Source of the DNA: Ifrita kowaldi
Taxonomy: Eukaryota > Chordata > Aves > Passeriformes > Cinclosomatidae
Reading direction: 5' to 3'
Length of the DNA: 64,000 bases
Assembly (NCBI GenBank): GCA_013398055.1
Contig: VZRS01009566.1
Coordinates: 1 to 64,000 of the forward strand
Part shown: one piece after another, positions 11,695 through 24,836 of the stretch
Numbering within the stretch: position 1 is the first letter of the stretch
Layout: every line of letters starts with the position of its first letter
Made by a program: the position numbers and the translations under genes
The notes under the pieces: model-generated
What the model was told of the DNA's origin: nothing
Database searches by the model: none
Seen by the model: only the letters and a program-made list of their open reading frames with translations

Positions 11695-14600
11695 TCCGAC
11701 TACCAGCTATGGAAAGGCCTTAGACCTTATGTTTACTTTCCTGTTGTCTGGGGTTTCCTTCTGGATTACAGGGCTCAGACCCTGGGCTTTCTTTGAACCT
11801 GGACTCATGCCTGTGTTGCAGAGCAGCTCCTATACCTCCAGCCAGCTGTATCTGTAACAGACCCAAATGATTTCCCACAACTTTCTAAGAAGAAAGGCAA
11901 CATTGCAATGAGATTTAGCCAAATTCATAGAGTAGTGCCTAATAGGGAGCAGACTTCCTGGGGAAAGAAGTGTTATTTTTCCTGAAAAGTGTTATTTCTG
12001 TCACTTCTCAGATAAGAGCTGTGCTACAAACTCATCTCAGTGCGACAGGAGTGACTGAAAACAAAAGCTGTCCTGAGGCATATTGTCCCAACACATGCCA
12101 ACATTTTGCAAGAGGCTCCCAGATGGCAGTTCTCTATGGAGATGCAGCCTTGGACAGGGCTGAGCAGCTAAGCTTCCTGTATAGGATTTCAGGATCAGAC
12201 TCTACATGAGTTGAAAGTCTTCTCATAATATGTGTGCAACAATGCAAATGAGAAAGCAGGTGGCTTTCTATGCCTGCAGTGTAAGTTCAAGGGCATTTTC
12301 AACTGTGTAATGGCTTTGTCTTTTATGTTGTTTTGTATTTGATGTCTACCTGATGCAGGCTGTGCTTGGGAGTGACTCCAAGAACCTCACTGCAGCCACA
12401 CAGGAAGCATTAAAAGAGGAGAACTAGACCATACATTTGTTAAACCTTAGGCTTTTGGGGGATATTGTAAATTTATTGCTTCCTTAGATTATTTTTTGAA
12501 TATTGCGAATGCTTGGATAGTAAGACCCATCATCTAAGCAGCACAATGCACAGCTGACAAGAGCTTTCTTGACCTACTTTCTCTGTACCCTTTCACTGCT
12601 GGGCTGTTCTGGGGATGGTAGAGTTAATCTGGCATCATTTCCGTGGCACCAGGTGTGTTCCCAATGAGCAGTAGCAGATTTCTCAATAGATTCAAGGTGT
12701 TGAGAGGCTGCTGAAATCCTTGCAGCTGTGGCTGCCTTCTCTTTACAGCCCTCCATCACCTTTTCTGTCTCTAATGAGTCCTTGGTACTGATGCTTCCAC
12801 AGGGGTGTTGCTGTGTTTCATGACCCAGATAACTCCTTGCCAAATCAGTGAGGTCCCCTTTGCTTTAAGTGCAACATTTTGTACAAAGGGATTGGAATGG
12901 AACTGAATACTTCATTCTTCCACTAAGAAGTAAACTCACCCTTAACTTTTTTTATTTGTCAAAATTCTACCTATGTAAACTACACAGATGTTTGTGAACA
13001 GACGCCCTGCTGAACTACAGTGGGTGAAATTACTCTATATCATGAAATGCCAACAAGATCACTCAGAACTGTAAATATAGTGGGAGCACAGAGCCTCTGC
13101 TGGCAAGAACTTGTGTTCTACTGACAAGCCAAAGGCTATGGGAGAAAATAGGCACAAAAAGTGAAGGGACTTGCTGTGCATCTTTCCCAAGTCCTTATCT
13201 TATCCCCAAATAGAAGAATCTGGAACCTTGCAGATTACAGCATTTTTCTATGTAGTTCTTTTTGCTTTGGAATGAATTAAAAGTTGAAACATACGCTTAG
13301 TTTTAGAGCTGATCATGACAGTCTCATATACTGCTTGTTCTCAAAGATGTGTGGTAGATTTATGAGTACCATTGTTATCATTCTTTGTGTGAATATGCAT
13401 GGTGCAAGTGTGAAGTATAGCCCATGCAAGCCCATATCTTCCTCATGATTTGTATGCTGCAGACAACTAGCCCATAGAAAGGCAATAAGTGCTTTTTTTT
13501 AGCTTTTGTCCACTAAAAACACCTTAGGTTTCCTGCAGTCTGCAGCTAGGGGTAGAGGAGATGTTTCCCAAACTTTTTCAAGCACATTTTCTAAATTCAC
13601 ACACCCTTGGTGGTTATAAAATAATCAGTCAAGCTTCCAGGTAGCTGGGACCAGGGGCAGTGGGACTTAGTTACAAATGGAAGATAGAAGTCATCATGCT
13701 GGTGAGGAAGGAGAGCCTGCAGGACCATAAGGTGGTATCATTTACATGCCACAGGTACCAAAAAGCAGATTTTCAGATGGGAAGCCATGCAGCAGAGTGA
13801 AGGGTGTAATATACTCCTCACAAACTCTTGCTAGTACTTCTCTCTGCAACTAACTTGCCCCTTGCTCTCAATAGATACCCACTTCCAGCAGTTTTCAGCC
13901 AAGTAACTTATAGCACCATGGTTCAATTTGATGTCTGATCTCGCACAAGGTGAACGCAGGCACTTTATAGCATCACAGAAGTCCCCTGCAGCATAAATTA
14001 AGTGACCCTAGTCCATCCACTTGCTCCTGATATGACAACAGCTTTCTCTTTCACAATTAAAAAAAAAAATTACTAAAATTCTGTTCCAAAGTAGCAATTT
14101 TCTGAGAAGCTGCTACAATGAGTACCTATGCTGTGAGCATTAATGTAACAAGACAAGATATTTATACAGTCTTTTTGTCTCCACTACCTTTGAGCAATGC
14201 TAGGTGATGGTAGCCAGGCCTTTTCACACCCTTTCCCCTGCCACAGCAATCCCTCTCAGTGGCATTCTGCTAGATTTAACTCATGTCATGTTGGGTGCTT
14301 TACCAAAATTTCAGAGAGTTGTAGAGCTTGCAGATAAGAATCCTGTCCAGAGGTGGAAAAATGTGGGCCCACAGGCCAGATCCAGCCCACCAGAACAGCC
14401 AGATCATATAGTTATTCATTTCCACCTATAGCCCATCCTCCTTCAAGAAGGCCTCCAAGATGTAAGCAAGGGCTGGGGAGATGGATGAGTTGTCACACCA
14501 ACACACACTCACTGCCTCTATTATTCCTTGTGATGTGACCACACATGCATCTGTCAGCTCACCTTTCAAAAAGAAAGGTCCCTGTATCATCTTGTATCCT

Positions 14601-15240
14601 CCAAAGAATTTAATCCGCAGACAATGATTGACAGGACTATCTCTTGAATGACCATGTTCCTCTTCTTCTCTGCATCTCATTTATTCCCTTGTGATAGGAA
14701 ACACAAATTTCTCTGGATTTTCTGTCTGTTCTTTCATACACCATGTACTGCTGCCTTCTGCAACTCTTGTTGCTGTCTACAATCAAACTGGTCTCTACTA
14801 ATGCTGAGTCTAGTTGTTCATGTAGGTATGACCTTATCCAGTTACTGTGTTGATCTAAGACTGTAACTGGAATTACTAATTCAAACAAAAGACTGAACCA
14901 TCTTTTCCTCAGTCCACTTTGTGGACGTCACATTTCTGTTGCATTTCCTACCAAGCAAAGCTTTTACTTGGCTTTGTTTGTTGATTTTAAGTAAGAGACT
15001 GGAATTAACCAACACATACACACACACCCCCTTTTTTTTAATATGTATAGGTACATATTTTTAGCTATATATAACAAGGTGTGTATTTTTATACTGAGAA
15101 TTACAACAGGAACAGTTTTCTGATAGTTCACTGTTAGTTCTCCTCAGTGGATACATTAACATACCCTTCCAATGGTTCTGTCTGTCTGCTTGCTACCTAG
15201 TTTTTGTTAGACAAAGTTGCATTCAGCATCTCTTCATATG
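11695..15240. other. Unique non-coding sequence
   Basis: No gene or recognisable repeat apart from a poly-A run near 14060 and a short CA/poly-T simple repeat at 15011-15040. Open frames are all below 90 codons. Confidence 0.5.
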
Positions 15241-16160
15241 ACGAGTACTGACTCCTTTATTCCCTAGGGAAAAAATGGCTCCTCAAGCAGGAGCTGCCTT
15301 GCTGTGAAAGCAAGCTCTGTGTGCTGGCATGAGGCTAAGCTCCTGCTGCTTCTCCAAAAGCCTGGCTGGCTGCTCCTAAGCACTTGACTTACAAGATACC
15401 AGCCACCTTTCTTGCCTGCTGGTCAAGGACTCCTCATCCCTTCTCTCTGTGTTTGTGAGTATGGTGCCTGTGGAGACATGCTTTGAGCTCCTATAGGGAG
15501 GATGGGCAGAGGTGGACAAGCACAGTTCCAACCTGATCTTGCCAGCTCCATGTCTGCAGATCTCCGTTCCCTTCTAGGCACAAGGGGTGGCTGAAGCTGG
15601 GCAGACCAGAGAGCCCTGGCTCCTCCCTAGAATGGTCTCAGCCTTGCTGGCCAAAGGGAGCTGCTATTTCAGGGAGCTCAAGCTGCTCCATGTCTTGTGG
15701 ATAAGTTCCTGCATGTGGCAGAAGAGCAACCAGGCTTTGCTGAGCACCTGGGATGGGTGCAGGTCCCAATTGCCCATATTTTGGGATGGTTCCTTGAGTT
15801 AGTCTCTGGTTCTGCTCCTCTCCCTGTCCTGTGGGTTTTCCATGAGCTCCTTGCGCAAAAGGAGGGGAGAGGCCAGAGAACCTGGAGTTTCTGACCCCAG
15901 TGCAATTAGCCCTGGGGGTCAAGAGGCCGCCAACTGGCATCTTATTTGTCTCATTGTCCTTGTCAGGATCCTTGGCTGAGGCAGGAAAGCAGGGGTTATA
16001 TCAGCAAAGTGTTAAAGCAATTGTTTTCTGGGCAATGAACAGATCAGGTGAAGGCTGTTTCCTTTCTCCCATCTGCTGCATTGCAGACCCTTTTAGACAG
16101 AATAAGTGGCTGCACAAAAGCCAGGGGCCAGCTACAAGTTTTAGTATTGTGTGGGTCTAA
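15241..16160. other. Slightly GC-richer non-coding stretch
   Basis: GC content is raised relative to its surroundings and overlapping open frames of up to 100 codons occur on both strands. None has a recognisable domain, and openness on both strands at once is what base composition alone would give. Confidence 0.4.
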
Positions 16161-19100
16161 TTCTTTAATCCTGTGCCATTCTTAAAAAGTGATCACTGAC
16201 TGACTGAAAGGAAAAATCCTGAAGTATAGATTCTAAAAGTTCAGAAATGGAATCACTTGAACCATGTCTGATTAAAACGAAAGAGACCAGACATTCAACA
16301 ACAAGTGGATCAAATTTAGTTGGTTGTAGGATTGACATGTCTCCGGTGTCGTCTGCAACAAGAACCAAATGCTAATTGCCTGACACTATTAAACACCTCA
16401 TCAACTGTGACTTAGGGCTCTCCCTGTGCATGACTTCAGAAAAACAAGCCTGCCTTTATGCTTATCCCAGTTTTGTGATTTTCAGCGGACCTATTTTTCT
16501 GATGCTAATGGGGGTAATGTACTTTGTTGCTAACGTTTTGCAAACTGCTTTTGATGAAGCACACAGAGGAAGCTTTCACACAGTTTGGATTCGCTAATTG
16601 GAAAAAGACTTGAGACAAATCTGAATGGCACCATGTCATCACAGAGCCGTTGATATGCTTCAAAAGACCACAAGGAATGGTGGTGACATACTTCGTTTTC
16701 AGAACTTTCAGAAGAAGGGAGAAAACAGGAAGATTCTAATAAAAACGTTAAGTAAAATATATTATCTTGCCAACAAGAACTTGTCCTTTGAAGCCATTAT
16801 TCAGAACAAGATGAAAATATGAAGAATGTGACCGCAGTTTTTTCAACCCTTTTTTTTTCCTTAAGTGGGAATATTATACCAGGGCTTTTAAACTGTTGGG
16901 AGTCAAGTCAAATTCACGGATTCTGATGTACTGCTTGAGTACTAAAGGGTATTTCCAAGAAGTTTCTAGGAAAGTGGCCTGCTGCTGGGGTAAATAAAAA
17001 GCTGACTTACCCAATGAAGGGCAGTAGTATTTATATTTGCAGTATGTAGGTGACACAATGCTTGTGAAGGTTTTGCTACAAGACAGCCTGTACACTGGCA
17101 GAGATAATTATACCTGCAGTCAGAGTTATCTCTGTTTGAGATTGACTATTGACTATTATTATGGATCATGCTATGCTCTTTTTGTTTGTCATCCTGAAAA
17201 CATTAAAAAGAACCACAGCTCGTGAATATCTGTTGTCATGGGCAAGCTGTGACCTTGCTGACCATAAAGTATGCAAAGCAATGTAATGAAACTAGAGCTC
17301 AGTGAGGGTTGATATGGCGGCACAGATGGGAAAATCCAAAGAAACTGATACTGGCAGAATTTAGAAAGTCTTAATTATTGAGTAGAAAATGCATGGATCA
17401 TAGGTTACGGTCACAGAAGTTCTATTACCTGGAAAATTTTATTTCAGTCCATGCATCAGGTCAGACACAAGTTATTCTAGGAACAAATCCTTTAGAAACT
17501 TGGGAGTGAAATAATTGAATTTTAAAGGTGAATGAAGTTTCCAGGAAGATATAGAAGGCAAAAGAGGAACCCAAATGCGGACATTGAGAAAAGAAAATTT
17601 ACGGCCTCATCAACTCAGAAAAAACAAATTATATTCAATATTCAACCTGGATATGATCATAAAGTTTATGGCATTATTTGAAATGCTGAAGTTCTCAAAA
17701 TAAACTGTAAAAGAAATAAGTATTCAATGAGGCATGCCCCTTATTTCTGTAAAACGAATTTATGCTTTTGCTTCCCCTCTTGCAAAATGACTGGAAACTT
17801 TCCAGAAGACAAATAGGGATATTACAGATACAATTCAGAGCTTGTGGTCTTGAGACACTAAATTCTAGGCAGAAGAAGCTGGATGAAATAAAGATAAGAA
17901 GCTGAAGCTTAATTCATAGATTACATAAGATCCCTGCTTCAACATCATTATTTAGAAAATACTGTACCTCTGATTATTGTAATATATATATTCTACATTT
18001 AGCCGTAATGCATACTATCTGCTTTCTGAATTGGTGTAGTTGATAAAAATTATTTTAGTTGGATCCATGCTGAAAAATAAAATTCTTGTGCTCAGCATGA
18101 AAGGAAAAGATGGTTTCAGTTTTGAGTAGGACGGTCATGACTCAACTACCGCAAAATTTTTTAAGTCTGCCTTGACAAACTGGTGACCTACAGCTTACAG
18201 CTGCCGTAGAAGAATTGTTTTCAAGAAATTATGAAATCAATCATGTACAAGATTTTTTTTTTCATTTATAATTCACAGGAATTTTAACACTGAAAAGAGC
18301 AGTGTTTCAAATGGTTGTTTTTTAATATTATTAGATGTCCAGTTGTCCAGTTTTGACAAGGTTAGGTAATATAGTCCATACTCCATCTTTCCTTTATATG
18401 TAAAATCCCTAAATATTGAGGATGATACTAGGTCTATTTACCTAGTCTCAGTATCCTGTGTCCTATGATTGTGTATGGAAATGCAATATGAAACTAAAGA
18501 AAAGGAAAAATTTCTTCATCCGTATCAGACCTTCTCAGTCAGGATTTTTGGGAGATGTTGTGGAATGCGCATTTCATGACAAACAGTGTTTTAAATTTTT
18601 GAAATCAGCTGTTTCTTGGTGAAAAAGATGAATTCAAAAAACTAATTTGGAAGCAAGTGGGTATGGTCTTCTCAGCCTCAAGGACTAGGACCTCTCACAA
18701 GGCTATTTGTAAAAAGTCAGACCGATTTTAATTTTCACTATCCAGAGTATAAGAAGAAATGTGAGGGAAAAAAAATTTAGAAAGAGAGTCACATTAGATA
18801 ATGACAGGTACACTGGATTTGTAGAGCACTTTCTTTTTACCAGGATGTTATCTGTCACACGAGCAAGGAGTTGTGAGTACAAACTTTATTTTTATGTGCA
18901 ATATGTCAATTGATTTGTACCATTTCTTCAGATTGCACAATGGCTTTACGGTAGAGAAAATACATCTCTCTCCAGTCAGGCAGTAACTGCAGCCAGCACC
19001 TCTCTCATTCCAATCGCATACCTTTTTTTAGGCAATATATTACATACAAAGAAACCATTGTACTTTCGCTCCTGCCAAATGTGATACAGCATACTGGACA

Positions 19101-19180
19101 CAAAAGGGTAGAATGGTTCCTTTTAATAGATTCTGAACCTTCAGGATCTATTAAAGTAAATATAGAGAGGTTGCTCAAGC
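16161..19180. other. Unique non-coding sequence
   Basis: AT-rich sequence with no gene or repeat that I recognise. The part at about 16350-16620 has long runs of low simple-sequence content and TAATTG-type motifs and is the best place here to look for a conserved non-coding element, but this cannot be tested from one sequence. Confidence 0.45.
19122..19155. repeat. 34-bp near-perfect palindrome
   Basis: 'tttaatagat' pairs exactly with 'atctattaaa', and inside these 'ctgaa' pairs with 'ttcag' around a central 'cc'. The only break is one T/G position between the two stem parts. The two halves are therefore reverse complements at 15 of 16 arm positions with a 2-nt centre. Confidence 0.9.
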
Positions 19181-19239
19181 GCTAACCTCTGAAAACTGAA
19201 CCCTGCAGCTTTGATTGTAGTAGCTCAAACAGACCAAAC

Positions 19240-19470
19240 TCCGCAGGGCTTGCCCGGTGGTAATTGCAATAAACAGCATACAAGAACTCCCAAATATTGC
19301 TCAACCGAGCGTGGTGTTGGCGACCTGCCAGGCGTCTGATGGCCACTTCTGATCTGCATACAACAGCACGGCGCACAGCCACCCGCTGCCGGTGAGGAGG
19401 ATGGCAGCAGCCCAAGGGACCAGGATGGCTTTCCTCAAACAGCCCCGCGGGTCGGCGCTGGAGCAGAGGG
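19240..19470. other. Local CpG cluster
   Basis: Roughly 15 CpG dinucleotides fall within about 230 bp ('cccggtgg', 'accgagcgtgg', 'cacggcgcac', 'acccgctgccgg', 'ccccgcgggtcggcgctgg'), while neighbouring kilobases carry only about one per 100 bp. It is too short to be a standard CpG island. It could mark an exon, a small regulatory element or a recently inserted GC-rich segment. Confidence 0.6.
19301..19457 (-). other. Candidate (weak) coding segment with one predicted membrane span
   Basis: On the minus strand this stretch is open and reads into a stop at 19301-19303. The translated segment has a basic start (RGCLRKA), about 23 hydrophobic residues (ILVPWAAAILLTGSGWLCAV) and a polar tail that ends in an NTT N-glycosylation sequon (WQVANTTLG). 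Third codon positions are mostly G or C although the surroundings are AT-rich. A pyrimidine tract followed by CAG sits directly upstream in the minus sense (19458-19480). I recognise no protein family, no poly-A signal follows closely, and the open frame also continues upstream to 19642. A decayed exon, a real terminal exon and a chance reading of CpG-rich DNA are all possible. Confidence 0.2.
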
Positions 19471-19744
19471 GAGGCGCTGGGGAAATCCTGGACATCTGTG
19501 GATCACATTTGACCTCTGCACCTCCCCTGGTGCTTACACATAATGAGTCAAGGAATAATACATACACAAGTTGTGGAGAGCAGTAATACAACGGAGCACA
19601 ACCATTGTGGCCAAAATAAACAAGACTAACAGCGCTTTCCATTCAGAGTGGTGCTACTTGTAGCAACTGGGAGCATTTTATTATATTTAAAGCAAAATAG
19701 CGTAGGGGGAATATGTCACTTGGAGAAGAAAATCACTTGTGTAG

Positions 19745-19815
19745 AGAAAGACCTGCTCCAATTCACACTGAAGTCACCAACAAAGCTCTGACTGCTCCGT
19801 CCCAGTAGGCTGGTT
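19745..19815. repeat. Possible ancient amniote interspersed repeat
   Basis: 'cctgctccaattcacactgaagtcac' and 'caacaaagctctgactgctcc' resemble the common sauropsid repeat motif 'ctgctcccattgaagtcaatgg...aaagctcccattgac'. Similar wording recurs near 20350-20420 ('atcctggctcatattggtgagcac...cccactgactcc'). The match is short and diverged, so the call is tentative. Confidence 0.3.
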
Positions 19816-19819
19816 TGGC

Positions 19820-22800
19820 CTGATGTCAGCAGTGATTTTTTCAGGCTGTAAGCCTGTGCATTATCATGGCAGAGCCCTAGTGAAACACTGGGTGGTAAAG
19901 GGGGTAGTTTTCAGCAGAGGAATCAATATTCAACTTCCTAAGTACCTGGCAGCAATTCCCCTGCTGCCACCACTCCGTGTTGTGCTCCACTGCCTTCCCT
20001 GTTTAATGTGTTTGAACACATAAAATTGACCTCTGCATGTAGAGAAGGGTTCCAAGGAAAAATAAAAGCCGAGTTTTCTTTCAGGATTGCCAGTATGGGC
20101 AATATCACTTATTTGTAGTTATTACTCTGGTTGACAGGTGGCTAGGGGGAAATAATAGCTGCAGAAACACTGTACCCAATGAGGGAACCCTAGCTAGAGA
20201 GCAGTAACAAAGAGACCAGGCAGTGACAGTATATAAATTAATCATGAGTGCATGACAGGATGCTTTGTGCATAAAAGCAAATTGCTATGTTTGGACATGT
20301 TCCAAGGGAACCTGAGTAAATCAGTGACATAAAGCATTCCCCTTTTCACAACTCAGAACTCAGGCATGAGATCCTGGCTCATATTGGTGAGCACTTAGTC
20401 ACACCAGCAGTCCCACTGACTCCAAGAGCATAACTCATGGAGTCTGTTTTGTTCTGGGCCCCTTGATTCAGAAGAGCTAGTGATAAACCAGGGCCACCTA
20501 AAATCCAGAAACACAATTGCTAGAAAGGTCAGGGGTCATGACCTCTCTGGAAAAGCAGGTGGACTTTGCTAAGGCTGGTGAAGAGGTAGCAATGGCAATA
20601 TGCCTTTTGTCAGGAGATGATGCAGGTGTCAGTGAATGATTTGAAAAAAAAATGCTCTAGGAAAAAAGCTCCATGAAAGAGAGAAAAGAAGGTGCAAGAA
20701 ATGCCATTATAGTAAAACTCACAAGTGCAACCGTATGAAAAGGTCTTTAAAGATCTGTTCAGTCAGGCAAGAACAAGTATACCCTGCGAAATCAGCAAAG
20801 TACATAGAACTCCCCCTCCCACCCCCCCATAGGTGCACAACAAAGCCAGACTTAATACTTAGGAGTGAATGTTAAACAAATACAGCATTAAAGTAACAAT
20901 ATTAAAAAGTGCTGCAAACTTAGCCTCTCCAAAACCCAGAAGGGCACTCAGTAATGGTTCCCACACCAATTTCGTTGCAAATAAGGGACACTCCAATCCA
21001 CCCCCCCGCCCACCAAAATAAGCTAAAGCAGAAGTACAAATAAAAGCAATAAAAATAAATGATTGAGCAGCAACAGTGGTTGTAACAATTTCATCACTGG
21101 GAAAGAAAAGAACCCTCACATCTTAAGCCTTTCTTGATGTGAACAAGAGAAAAAACAAGCTAGATTTCAGAAAGAGGAAATCACACAGTCTTGGGCTCTT
21201 GGAATATTACAGATCTGCCAAAGGGCTTGTGACTGAAAAACCTACTAAATGGTGGACAAGTTGATTCATATGCCTGAATATAAGCAGGCTGCTTTTAGGC
21301 TGTAAATTCACACAGTATTAAGGTTTACCTAGGTTTCACTGTGTCTTAAAAGGTACCAAATCTACATTAAAAAAAGACACAATTAGACTGAATATTGTTA
21401 CAGGACAGAAGGGCAGGAGTACCGTTAATAAGTTATAAGCCTGGGGCCAGAATTCTCCAGACTATCATGAGATAAATGGGGAACTTATTTGTGCAAATCA
21501 CATAGCTGGAAATCATGTTTTGACTCTATAGCCAACTCAAGGCTTTCCGAGTGCATGGAGATATTTTAAAAGTTGCCAGTATTATTAAGCTGATCCACAG
21601 TCTCCAGATAAGCCCCTTCTAGTCAAGAAGACAGTATATCCAGCATCAATATTTCTGTCTTTCCAAAGCTGAGTAGAAGACATCCCTAATACAGCCAAAA
21701 AGCAGTAACATTCAGACATTACTCCATAGTTTAGACTAAATTTGCAGAGTCCTCATGAAATACAAATATACTCTACCTTATACTTTATAATGTTCTCCCC
21801 ATCAGGCTGTACTTTAAGGAACACAGACAGCAAAGATGACCCTATTTCAGAGTCCTCAGTGAGGATACTGAGTAGCCATCACCAGGGGTGTATTCCACTA
21901 CTCTGAAAGGGCAGGAACCACCAGAGAGCTGCTTCAATTAGCATGGCAATATCCCTGGCTGATGAAGCAACTATCCATGATCAGATATATCCCTAGCAGC
22001 CAAGAGGTCCAACACAAGCAAGGTAGCTTGAAGATTTTAATCTTACATTATCAGGAAACAATTTACAGCTTCTCATGAATGATAATTGACTCCTAAGAAA
22101 GACTAAATGATGTGAAATCCTCTGAATCAATATTCCTTGAGGTGGAAGAATCGCTGCATTTCCTAAACTGGAGATTTATTTGATGGGCTGCAGCTGTCAA
22201 GCACTCCCCAAAAAACAAGCAAGCAATCCGCTCTTGAGGACTGGGTGAAAGGTCCATGTATTTTAAACTAACTGGTGGTTTACCTCCATTAATACTGTGT
22301 TAATAATGACTGCACCTTTTCACTTACCTAAACTGTGATGAAGAGGAGACAATTACAAATGACTGTCTTCAGGGTATAAGAATGTGAGAGGTGGCCCCAC
22401 CAGAAGCTAACCTGAACCCAAACACAAAGCAACAGCCCACGGAAACCCCAAGCTCCTAGTCAAAAGAAAAGGACAAACTTGCTAAAAGCCAACTGACCTT
22501 TTCCAAAATGATCATTAGCGAAATATTCATAGTACTTTATAGGAGGCACCTGTAGAAGGTGATACCACATAAAGCTACAGCCACTTATATGTCCCAGCTT
22601 CAGTCATGTCCTCTGCTTCACACCCCCAGATACCTGTGAAGTCCAACAAATTATCAAATTCCAAGATGCTTTTCAGCCATTTCCTCTGCAGAATGTAATG
22701 CAAATGTTCCACATCTCCCTTAAACATCAATGGCTTCCCAGAAACTGAAAGGCTGTGGGGTATGGTATAGCATTCATAAATCAAATGTTTCTCTTATTAC

Positions 22801-22855
22801 TGGATCAGTTTAGCATGAGCCCTTTCCTGGCTAGATGAGTAAGTTATATCCATTC
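19820..22855. other. Unique non-coding sequence
   Basis: No gene recognised. Two C-rich runs (20812-20828 and about 21000-21013) are the only compositional features. Open frames are below 90 codons. Confidence 0.5.
20812..20828 (-). other. Potential G-quadruplex run
   Basis: The minus strand reads 'gggggggtgggaggggg', which can be divided into four G3 runs with one-base loops. This meets the usual quadruplex pattern. A second, weaker C-rich run lies at about 21000-21013. Confidence 0.6.
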
Positions 22856-22860
22856 GTCAG

Positions 22861-23035
22861 TAGTCAGGCATTGAAAGAGATTGCCCAGAGAAGCTGCAGA
22901 ATCTCTGTAGCTGGAGGTTTTCAAGACCTAACAGGACAAAACCCTGAACACCCAGGTCTGAACTCTGAGTTGACCCTGGTTTGAGCAGGAGGTTGGAATA
23001 GGTGACCATGGGCCAAAGCCTGATGGGCAGTCCTA
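22861..23035 (+). mobile_element. CR1 LINE, 3' fragment, old copy
   Basis: 'aaagagattgcccagagaagctgcagaatctct' corresponds to the CR1 'agaggttgcccagagaggctgtggagtctcc' region. It is followed by 'ggaggttttcaagacctaacaggacaaaaccctga', 'ttgaccctggtttgagcagg' and 'aggttggaataggtgacc', the classic order of the CR1 3' end. The last 30 bp are strongly diverged and no octamer tail can be seen. 5'-truncated; an older copy than the one at 11.6 kb. Confidence 0.88.
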
Positions 23036-23039
23036 CAAA

Positions 23040-24835
23040 TGCTGTCTAATAAGATGGGTAAAGAAATTGTATGAAATACAGTTAAAATGGTTAAACTGTC
23101 GCTTTGGGTCTATTCTCCATCATAAAAAAAACAAAGGTCAAACACTGCTTGCCTTGAACCACTAATGCCATGAGTCCACTTGCCTCTCCCACTCTCTGTG
23201 AAACTGCAAAATCACTAGTGGGAACAAGGGGGAGCTGCTATGATGCTGAGAGGTAGGAGATGAGTCGTATGCAAATCCAAAAATATGCAGGTAACTGCAG
23301 TGTTATTTATGCGGTACCATTAAGACTGGGTTTTATTTCAGCAAGCTTACAGACTTGATGAGACAACTTGAAAAGTCAATAGAAACAATAAGAAAATAGT
23401 ATTTCATTGATATCAAGATTCCTTGCCAAAAGTTTAAGAAAGAACCTTGAACATTGCTCAGTTTCTTCAACAGATTTTTCTTTAATTTTTTTTGGCTTAT
23501 AGACAAAATTATAATTTGAAAATATTTTACCATACGCATGAAAAGCAGAAATATTTTTAAACAAATGCACTTTCTATTAAAAGTAATACTAAACAAGTGA
23601 AAACCCGGAGAAAAAAAGTATTTTGACAGAATACATTTTTTCATACCAACATCTCAACACTTCCTTAGTGAGAATTCTTTGTGTCTGGAAGTTATTTCTG
23701 ATATACATGGTGTAGGAGAAGGAAGAATGAAGCTCTGGTGTGTATAGCACTGTCAGACGTATTGGAATAACCTCAAAGGCCTATGAATGAAAATCCCAGT
23801 CAGACTGTCTCTACAGGAAATAGGCCATTCAAGGTCTGGATCTCTTTCAGAGAATTTGCTAGCAATATATATTAGCATTTATCAGTAAGCATTAAACAAG
23901 TTTTACAGGTATGTTACCAGCTGTTTGTTAATGACCAGTACAAGATTTTTCCAGGGTCACTGGCTCCTTATTTGCCTTTCATGAATGCAGAGCCAGTCAA
24001 CCTCTGGGGCATGATAATGCTTCATCTCATGCAAAAGATACAGATTTATCACTCAGCTCTCCAAGGGAGTTGCAGCACGCTTGAGTTGCGACGGCTACTT
24101 TCTGACATCTAGAATTTAATGTGTAATAAGTTACTGTTTGCATGTATGATTGCAGGAGAATTTTTTGGTTTTCTTACATAAGTTAATCTTTGATTTATCA
24201 CCCAAAGGTTGGTTTATTTTCCAGGTCCATTTGGAAATACGTGGAGTCCAAAAATATGAAAGAATTCCTCAGTCTGGGTTCATTCCCCTAGGAATGTGCA
24301 CTTCTAAAAGAATGCAAGCAAACAGGAGACTGGAAAGCCATCCTGTCCTGCATGCAGGATTAGACGTCAGTACAAATGAGTGTAGACCCTCACAGATACC
24401 CAGAAGAATAAGAGATCCACTGGTTGTTTTTCTTGATGTTTAGGGTGAGCAGGTAGTATCTGGTAGTATCTTTACACTGATCTATTTTCATCTTCCCTTC
24501 AGTCTCCCAAAATACACGAAGTTCAGATTTTGTTTGGTGTAATGCTAATGACAGCAAATTTCTTCAGTACATCTTTCTCTCAGTGTCCTTAGCTGCAGCC
24601 AAGACCTGTGATTAATCAAACAAAACACTTCAGCAATGTCCAAAAGTTCTGGATCTTGTTTGGGTATCTATGTGAAAGAAAATTTTGCATTTTTCAAGAT
24701 TTGAAATGAATTCTTTATTGAATTATGAAGATTTCAGTGTCTGACTGGCATCAGTTTTGACACTAGTGCTATAAACTAAAGTCAGAATTTTAAGTCATGA
24801 CAATTCCTCCACACCTGCCCTGAATTTGTTGCAGG
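23040..24835. other. Unique non-coding sequence
   Basis: No gene recognised. It contains a 14-bp perfect palindrome ('tcctgcatgcagga', 24346-24359) and a 10-bp tandem duplication of 'ggtagtatct' (24452-24471). The overlapping 103- and 64-codon minus frames at 23.33-23.64 kb lie in AT-rich DNA and have no recognisable domain. Confidence 0.5.
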
Positions 24836-24836
24836 T

